Shown: in pieces, positions 18,773 through 24,422 of the stretch
Position numbering within the stretch: position 1 is the first letter of the stretch
Layout: every line of letters begins with the position of its first letter
NCBI GenBank assembly: GCA_049999765.1
Contig: JBNGIQ010007735.1
Coordinates: forward strand, 1 to 24,422
Length of the DNA: 24,422 nucleotides
Source of the DNA: Phaeoceros laevis
Lineage: Eukaryota; Anthocerotophyta; Anthocerotopsida; Notothyladales
Direction: 5' to 3'
Notes under the pieces: generated by a model
The model's input: the letters and a program-made list of their open reading frames with translations, nothing else
Told to the model about the DNA's origin: nothing
The model's database searches: none
Translations under genes and position numbers: made by a program

Positions 18773-19135
18773 TTACGATGCAGTACACACAAGTGGACTA
18801 CTTGCTTCGCCAGTGTATGAGAGCCCTATGTGCCAAACTTCCGAAGACAGCAAACACGGTACGCCAAATCGACTGAGATCCCACAGACTGTCTTCTACGA
18901 CAACCTCGTGCTCATTACAGGATTCCACACGCGTGATGAGACGGTAGTAACACTTGTACTGCGCTGGGTTGGAATGCAAGCTCCCGTTTGCGGATGATAC
19001 AGTGTCAACGCAGCCAACAAGCTGGCCGTGAATCGTCGCTTGCTGAAATGCTGGTTTTTGCATTAGCAGGTTCATTGCCGCTAGACTAGCCAGTGCAGGC
19101 TGCACCCACCTGTTGAATTGCGCGTCCAGATGTAC
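18773..19135 (-). CDS. Coding-like terminal exon of an unidentified gene
   Basis: A good splice acceptor (CGTTGCCCTCTTCCACTAG, ending at 19136 on the minus strand) opens 120 codons without a stop, ending in TAA. The translation looks like globular protein: VHLDAQFNRWVQPALASLAA near the start, FQQATIHGQLVGCVDTVSS in the middle, and YKCYYRLITRVESCNEHEVV later. The YYR..VE pattern faintly recalls membrane E3 ligases of the GIDE/MUL1 type, but this is too weak to assign. A donor GTACCG after residue 91 could end the exon at 18863 instead. Upstream on the same strand, 19391-19136 is also open from an ATG (MTNAVLELAELARTAHQSGS), in another frame, and could be a preceding exon. Confidence 0.35.
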   Translation of the reverse strand, partial: VHLDAQFNRWVQPALASLAAMNLLMQKPAFQQATIHGQLVGCVDTVSSANGSLHSNPAQYKCYYRLITRVESCNEHEVVVEDSLWDLSRFGVPCLLSSEVWHIGLSYTGEASSPLVCTAS

Positions 19136-19391
19136 CTAGTGGAAGAGGGCAACGTTCAGCATACACTGCCTTACAGACAGGCACACATGTGACATTATTG
19201 AAGAAAAGCAGAGGCTTGCTCATTAGGTTGCTCAGCCGACGAATCACTCTATTATTCGGTTGACATTTGGCACATATTAGTCCACATATATCTCCATTCA
19301 GCTTCCCACCGGCAGAAACAACAGAATGGCCTGACCCACTCTGGTGAGCTGTGCGTGCTAGCTCTGCTAGCTCTAGCACAGCATTTGTCAT

Positions 19392-21317
19392 ATTCTCGAA
19401 CTGCTAGGCTTCACAGAGTACTTTTGCCGCACAACATTTGTCTGAAGCTTCATAAAATCAGAGTATTGTGCTATGAGGGGTTTTGGCTGCACCTTTCTCC
19501 ATCATGACTCCAGGGGCTGTATAAAAAAAACCAGCATTGCTCAAACGCTTGTGGGGCCCGTCGCCAGAGCTAGCTGCCTCACTAGTTGTGTAGTTTGTCG
19601 CGTAGCACCAGTTCTGCATGACGAACAGAATAGACGGCGCAGGGCAGCTCCAACCGGGCCCTACAAGATGTGGGTGTTTCTTCGGGAAGTGGCATATACA
19701 AGTGGGTTATTAGACGACGTCACCTGCTGCGCAGTGCGCACAATTGTTGAATATCCATCTCATCACCCCTGGGAACTGTAAGCTGTCTAACTGCTGATGA
19801 ATGCAGCATCAGCGAAGGTGGCATGTCCCTCTCCCAGTCTCCGTCCACTGCGGTTAAATAATAGCCAATCAATACGCACCTCGTGCAGGAGACGAGTGAA
19901 ATGGTCCTGGCTTCTGTCACAGCCAGCCAGCTGCTACCAGTCCAGTCCAGTCCAGGCCAGTACTCGCAGGCTCGCAGCACCTTCATGTCCACCTTCCGTC
20001 CATTCTTCTGCCATGTATGGACGTCCTCGACCTAACTCTGGGAGACTGACTTGTGCGGACTGCTGCCCCGCAAGAGGACCCTGTCATGACGTACAGACGG
20101 TACAGTACTGCCATCAACCACTTCCACCCCAATTCAGGACTAGCTGGTGATGTCAAGGCATATACTGGAAGGGGGTTACACTCTGCACAAATACAAGCTG
20201 GAGTCGGCAACAGGTCGTCAGCACGCCATCAAGATGCCATTCTCTGCGCCATTTCAAGCCCCCCACTAGTAGAAAACTATTGAACTTTGTCCTCAACCCG
20301 AGGATTGACAGTGCCTACTACCTAGAGACTAGAACAGGCGACGGGCGCCGGACACCTGTAAACGCCACCAGTCGCTCTTGCGTTCCCAATGTGCAGACCG
20401 GAGCAGACAAGCATGTGAATTGGGGTTAGGGCGTGTACAGGCCCAAGAACACTCCACAGCCATCCACTGCGTCCCCGTCCGCCTGTATACGTCAGGTGAC
20501 CTGTCTCAGGACCGGGTTACAGCTTAGCCTTACCTCCTCCTGTTCACGTTTCGTTTCCCGACATATCCTGTCATCAAAATTTTTTGACCCCAGGGAAATG
20601 GAGATGACAATACACATGATCGTGTGACCTACTTTAGGCTATAAAACTTCAAGACCATTGCTGCAGGTGAAACGGAAACTGCCACAAAACGAGAACTCAC
20701 ACAAGATGAAGCGTACCTGACATGTGCAGTCTACAAGAAGGCTGCTTTGAGATGTCCTGGCAAGACTGCTGCAGAAACAGTATCCCCATATGCGTAGACT
20801 CGGTACACGCTGTACAACTGCATATTGCTATTATAATTTGCACCGCTAAAAACTGCCTCCAAAAAACGTCAGCTTGCAAAAAGCTCAGGCCCTCTCGACC
20901 GTTGCTTCACAACCTCCTAGTCTACTCTGGTCCGGCTGCTGACTCTTGAGTTCATAGCCTCCTCCTGCAAGTGCTTCGATGTGCAGTTAGAACCCTGCAT
21001 TGATCAGCGAGACCGAAGGCAGTCACAAAAAAATGCGGCAGCTAGCTATACCTAGCTTACACCATCTGGAGACAAAACTTTCATTCATTTCATACCCTCA
21101 TCCCTCCAACCGGATTAACTTCGAACTCGAAACAAGTCCGAGTGTCCAGAGCAGCAAAAAACTGATGAACTGAAACCTGCGGCACTATTTTGTAAGCTGC
21201 CACATGTGTAATACTACATACATGTGCCGTGCCGATGAAATATCTGCAGAGTCCATACAGGTTGGTAAATGATGCTTCAGGAGAGATTGCCTTCGTACTG
21301 GAAGAGATTTACCTTAC
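19392..21317. other. Unresolved region with scattered coding-like pieces on the minus strand
   Basis: Several short open pieces on the minus strand lie near usable splice signals, for example LPELGRGRPYMAEEWTEGG near 20040-19980, QSCQDISKQPSCRLHMS near 20770-20718, and RETKREQEE before a GTAAGG donor at 20534. I could not connect them with consistent phases and normal intron lengths. A small inverted repeat CACATGT/ACATGTG occurs near 21200. No gene can be defined with confidence. Confidence 0.3.
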
Positions 21318-21688
21318 CGAGCTCGAGGCCTCGCCTGCTTGTCTCCACCTTGCTGATCATCATCCCAAATGACAATCTTACGCCTCCCTTTCCGGGAGCT
21401 TCCAGATGACGTGTCAAGAAAATTCTGCAGTCCTGTAAGCTTACATCAGTGATCAATCAAAACTAAGCTACAAAAGCATAATCTTCGGAAGACAAGGTTC
21501 CGGCAGCTCTAATTGTCAATTCTCGTAGCTGCTTCGTTCTCCACTCTCTAAAAGTTGTTCTCTAGATCAACTGGCAGCCATAACGATCCTCGGAATTCAC
21601 CTGCCACACCTCCAAGACAATGCGCCAACTTAGGTCAATATATGCCGCAACCAAGCAACTTGTGGCTGAGCAATCGCTCACCTGACAT
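21318..21688 (-). CDS. Possible first two coding exons of an unidentified gene
   Basis: An ATG at 21688 followed by TCAG|GTGAGC gives a tiny first exon (21688-21682). After a 249-base GT-AG intron the second exon (21432-21318) continues in frame and ends at CTCG|GTAAGG. The joined reading begins MSGLQNFLDTSSGSSRKGRR, then KIVIWDDDQQGGDKQ, then a basic end: a short, polar, nuclear-looking N-terminus. Both splice sites match consensus. I do not recognise the family, and I could not identify the third exon reliably, so this may be the start of the same unknown gene whose end lies near 18773, or chance. Confidence 0.3.
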
Positions 21689-21745
21689 CCTCTCTGCTTC
21701 TATTCCTTGTGCAGAAATTGACCTAATTTCGAAATACCTTCAAAT

Positions 21746-21783
21746 CTTCGATACAGCAGCAAAACTTCGATACAGCAGCAAAA
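21746..21783. repeat. Exact tandem repeat of 19 bases, two copies
   Basis: CTTCGATACAGCAGCAAAA is repeated head to tail at 21746-21764 and 21765-21783. Confidence 0.9.
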
Positions 21784-21833
21784 CTTCGCGCTAGCAGTGG
21801 CTGCTTAATCCGTCTCAACACTCTCCAGCTAAG

Positions 21834-21930
21834 CTACTCGTAGCAGATGACAATTGTGCTGCCAGCTGCCTTTGCGAAAAGATGAGACTGAGGTTCTTTC
21901 CGGACACAACATTTACAAGCAGAGTGTAGC
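21834..21930. repeat. Diverged duplicate segment, copy A
   Basis: This segment aligns along its whole length with 22652-22751 in the same orientation. Shared blocks include ATGACAATTGTG, GATGAGACTG, GGTTCTTT and ACAACATTT. It may be a fragment of an LTR related to the one beside the copia gene, or part of a duplicated gene. The two copies differ by scattered substitutions and a few indels. Confidence 0.7.
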
Positions 21931-22334
21931 TAAGGGTTTTAGCCGGACAAGTTACGGAAGAAAAAACCCTTTCCGAAACATTCCTTGCCTCGGGAGTCGC
22001 GAAATCTACGAGTGGGAAGAAATCGGGAAGCGAGCCTCGCCTTGGCCGGCAGTAAAATGCAATTGCGTTGACAGTGTGGTGCTGTCGGGAGAAGAGGTCA
22101 CCCTGTCCGGATTCAGCAGTGAAGGAGGTGTGGCGGTTCAGGCCTGCCGAGGTGGAATCAACAACACCTTTTGGGAGCAGTAGGCGTATCCAGAACCTCC
22201 GAAGGTGCCTCCATGCCAGCAGGTCCGAGAACAGTGACACAGAGCTAGGCATCCTTCTTATAAAATTTTAGAAGTTGTCCAGATGATAGATTCCTTAGTG
22301 CCGGAAGCAGCACAGCGTCAATCACCTACTCCAC

Positions 22335-22604
22335 CTAACGTTCTTCGCTATCCTCCGACGAACTAGGCAAACCTAGATCAAGAATGCTTTCAATCCGATG
22401 TTGAAATCGCGGACTGGATAGCAGCAATTTCCCTCCGATTTCAAAGGGTGTCCGCCCTCCCACCGGCAGCCCGGTGAAGTCGACGCGCTCGAACACGTCT
22501 ACCTCTTCTTCGTCCGCCGACGCTACCAATCCAGCTACCCGCTGCTCGTGATCAAGGGGAGTAGGGGCGATTGCTGCTTCCGGCAATTGGAAGGCGGGGA
22601 GGAC
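22335..22604 (-). CDS. Possible terminal exon, acidic protein of unknown family
   Basis: After a usable acceptor (CATCGTCGTCCTCAG, ending at 22605 on the minus strand) the frame stays open for 89 codons and closes with TAG. It begins VLPAFQLPEAAIAPTPLDHE, contains the acidic ADEEEVDVFERVDF and the ordered-looking PFEIGGKLLLSSPRFQ, and ends SSSEDSEER. Amino-acid make-up is more protein-like than in neighbouring frames. I do not recognise a family. The copia element lies immediately upstream in transcription order, so if this is real its 5' part may have been displaced by the insertion. Confidence 0.35.
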   Translation of the reverse strand, partial: VLPAFQLPEAAIAPTPLDHEQRVAGLVASADEEEVDVFERVDFTGLPVGGRTPFEIGGKLLLSSPRFQHRIESILDLGLPSSSEDSEER

Positions 22605-22651
22605 CTGAGGACGACGATGCTGCGCATGCATGCGACACGTCTGGTAAAAAT

Positions 22652-22751
22652 CTACTCGTCGCGTATGACAATTGTGATGCGAGCTGTCTTCGCGAAAGAT
22701 GAGACTGCTCAAGGTTCTTTTCAGATACAACATTTGCAAGCAGATTGTGGC
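22652..22751. repeat. Diverged duplicate segment, copy B
   Basis: This is the partner of 21834-21930. It overlaps the first of two exact copies of CATTTGCAAGCAGATTGTGG (22731-22750 and 22751-22770). It lies in what should be the 3' LTR or its flank. Confidence 0.7.
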
Positions 22752-22770
22752 ATTTGCAAGCAGATTGTGG

Positions 22771-22996
22771 CAAGGCTTTCCTCGGTGTAATCAGAACCAA
22801 CATGGACAGCGCGTGAGCGCTCACCCCCAAGTAGCGCTTCACAAGCGTGAGCCAAAGTCTTACGTTTATTATGAAACAATGCGCTTAAGTAGTAAGGCCC
22901 CAAAGGCCGGTGACCGAACACACAAAGACCACCGACACACATGGGCTGGCCTAAAGCTTCAAGCGAAGCATCCATGTTCTAGCTGTTTCTGTAACA
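22771..22996 (-). mobile_element. Start of a copia 3' LTR
   Basis: Just downstream of the copia stop codon, a short purine-rich GAGTGGG precedes TGTTACAG at 22996 on the minus strand, as expected for a polypurine tract followed by an LTR beginning TG. An AATAAA lies at 22865-22870 on the minus strand, a plausible LTR poly(A) signal. The CA end of the LTR could not be placed, so the lower limit is only approximate, and the 5' LTR is outside the window. Confidence 0.45.
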
Positions 22997-23024
22997 CCCA
23001 CTCAGCGTAAACACATGGATTAAG

Positions 23025-24422
23025 CTAGCCTTGACTTTTAGAGACTATGCTAGGAGTCTCTACTATACCTAGCATGGTTCTGAATGTTTCATGCTTGTCC
23101 CTAGCTAGTCCTTTTGTCAAAACATTAGCACTCATCTCGGAAGTGCCACAAAACACAAAAGATACTTCACCAGAGCTTACCTTTTCTCTAACAAAGTGAT
23201 ACTGAATTCCAACATGCTTGGTCCTTACATGAAATGCCGGATTCTTTGTCAATGCAATGCTTCCTTGATTGTCGCTGTAGATCACAGTAGCTTTGCACTG
23301 TATGTATCCAATTTCTGCCATTAAAAGACGCAACCATATTGTCTCTTTAGTTGCATGTATAGCAGCCATAAATTCTGCCTCCGTACTAGAGAGAGCAACA
23401 GTCTGTTGTCTCTTGCTATTCCAACTAATGGCTCCTCCATTCAGCATAAATGCATAACCAATAGTTGAGCGTAGCGTATCTACATCTCTTCCCCAGTCAG
23501 CATCTGTATTTCCTACAAGCACTTGACTATGCTGACCATTTTTAGTTCCACAATAACAAATGCCATAGTTCTTAGTTGCTTGAAGATATCGCAAGATCCT
23601 TTTAACTGCAATCCAATGATCCTGACCAGGATTGCTCATGAATTGACTGACTTTTCCTTTTGCCATAGAAATATCAGGTCTAGTCAATACCATCGCATGC
23701 ATAATGCACCCTACTGCTTGACAGTATGGCGCTGATTTTATAGCCTCTTCCTCTTCTGGTGTCTTAGGAGACATATCCTTCGACAACTTAACACTTGACA
23801 CCATTGGTGTTGAAACTCCCTTACAATCAGACATGTTGAAGCGTCGCAGAACACCATCTAAATACTTTTGCTGCGACAAGAATAATTTTCTCCTAATCCT
23901 GTCCCTTCTCACATGCATGCCCAAACAATAATGGAGCTCTCCAAGGTCCTTCATGTCAAAGTGTGACGCTAAAACTCTCTTGATCCAACCCAAGAGCTTA
24001 CCATGATTGCAAATCAAGATAAGATCATCCACATACAAGATGTTGATCACAAAATTCTTACCATTACTCTTCACATAGATATTGCTGTCTGCGGAACTGC
24101 GCTTGAAGTTCTGATCCTCAAAGAACTTGTCTATCTTCTGGTACCATGCTCTTAGAGATTGCTTTAATCCATAAAGAGCTTTTTCCAGCTTATATACTAA
24201 GCCCTCGCTACCTTCAACTTCATAACCCTCTGGCTGGGTCATATAGATCTCTTCACTTAAATCCCCGTGCAAGAATGCAGTCCGCACATCCATCTGGTGG
24301 ATCTCCAAATCCATAGCTGCAGCAATAGATAACAAAGTCCGGATGGAAGTCATCTTAGCAATTGGTGAAAAGATTTCTTCATAGTCTATACCTTTTGTCT
24401 GCGCATATCCTTTTGCCACAAG
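23025..24422 (-). CDS. Ty1/copia retrotransposon pol, 3' part (reverse transcriptase and RNase H)
   Basis: This is the C-terminal part of a copia polyprotein that copies the element RNA into DNA. The frame is open at the window edge (LVAKGYAQTKGIDYEEIFSP), so gag, protease and integrase lie outside. In order one sees the RVT_2 reverse transcriptase with FLHGDLSEEIYMTQPEGYE and the catalytic ILYVDDLILI, then the connection region with LTRPDIS, then RNase H. RNase H carries DADW, GGAISWNSKRQQTVALSSTE and SDNQGSIALTKNPAFH, which supply the Asp-Glu-Asp catalytic residues. It ends TKGLARDKHETFRTMLGIVE plus a short tail. There are 464 codons without a stop or frameshift, which points to a fairly recent insertion. 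Adjacent LTR sequence agrees with the orientation. Confidence 0.95.
   Translation of the reverse strand, partial: LVAKGYAQTKGIDYEEIFSPIAKMTSIRTLLSIAAAMDLEIHQMDVRTAFLHGDLSEEIYMTQPEGYEVEGSEGLVYKLEKALYGLKQSLRAWYQKIDKFFEDQNFKRSSADSNIYVKSNGKNFVINILYVDDLILICNHGKLLGWIKRVLASHFDMKDLGELHYCLGMHVRRDRIRRKLFLSQQKYLDGVLRRFNMSDCKGVSTPMVSSVKLSKDMSPKTPEEEEAIKSAPYCQAVGCIMHAMVLTRPDISMAKGKVSQFMSNPGQDHWIAVKRILRYLQATKNYGICYCGTKNGQHSQVLVGNTDADWGRDVDTLRSTIGYAFMLNGGAISWNSKRQQTVALSSTEAEFMAAIHATKETIWLRLLMAEIGYIQCKATVIYSDNQGSIALTKNPAFHVRTKHVGIQYHFVREKVSSGEVSFVFCGTSEMSANVLTKGLARDKHETFRTMLGIVETPSIVSKSQG

Noticed and set aside
20426-20534. Two-exon ending reading RETKREQEE then a short tail closing LGLYTP
   Set aside because: The intron between them would be only 51 bases, and the first piece could not be linked in phase to upstream exons.
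1-24422. CRISPR array, bacterial operon or phage-type defence system
   Set aside because: Spliced plant genes and plant transposons occur throughout; no regularly spaced repeat-spacer array exists and the tandem repeats found have no unique spacers.

Overview
The window is nuclear DNA from a land plant. It holds two conserved plant housekeeping genes with short GT-AG introns (about 86 to 370 bases), a plant-only HD-Zip class I transcription factor, and Ty1/copia and other transposon remains. The HD-Zip protein is long (500 residues) and the introns are compact, which leans towards a non-flowering lineage such as a moss, liverwort, lycophyte or fern. That is inference and is not settled by the sequence. 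A run of exactly 100 N (6910-7009) marks a draft-assembly gap.

Layout. 30-695: a 666-base nonautonomous DNA transposon with matching ends and a TTA target duplication (Tourist/Harbinger type). 1303-1913, minus strand: a complete four-exon gene for V-ATPase subunit G, 110 residues. 1914-2841: a divergent intergenic region. 2842-5173, plus strand: a complete five-exon DCAF8-type WD40 gene, about 487 residues. 5670-6350: an unidentified coding-like end on the plus strand. 8702-10398, minus strand: a complete three-exon HD-Zip I gene, 500 residues, with a long GC-rich leader holding a G-quadruplex motif and a TATA box at 11097-11104. 11105-15240: an AT-rich, gene-poor stretch with tandem repeats, a fold-back element and palindromes. 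17800-18010: a probable tRNA-derived SINE head. 18773-22604, minus strand: scattered coding-like exons that I cannot assign to a family. 23025-24422, minus strand: the 3' part of a copia pol gene (reverse transcriptase and RNase H) with an uninterrupted frame, followed by the start of its 3' LTR.

How the genes relate. V-ATPase G and DCAF8 are head to head and may share a promoter. Their products act in unrelated places (vacuolar proton pump; CUL4-DDB1 ubiquitin ligase), so there is no operon-like logic. HD-Zip I factors commonly act in stress and developmental transcription. The rest of the window is mostly transposon-derived sequence.

I found no convincing new biological system. The items most worth a second look are the unidentified minus-strand exons (18.7-22.6 kb), a diverged duplicated segment whose indels cancel out in frame, the fold-back element, and the structured leader of the HD-Zip gene.
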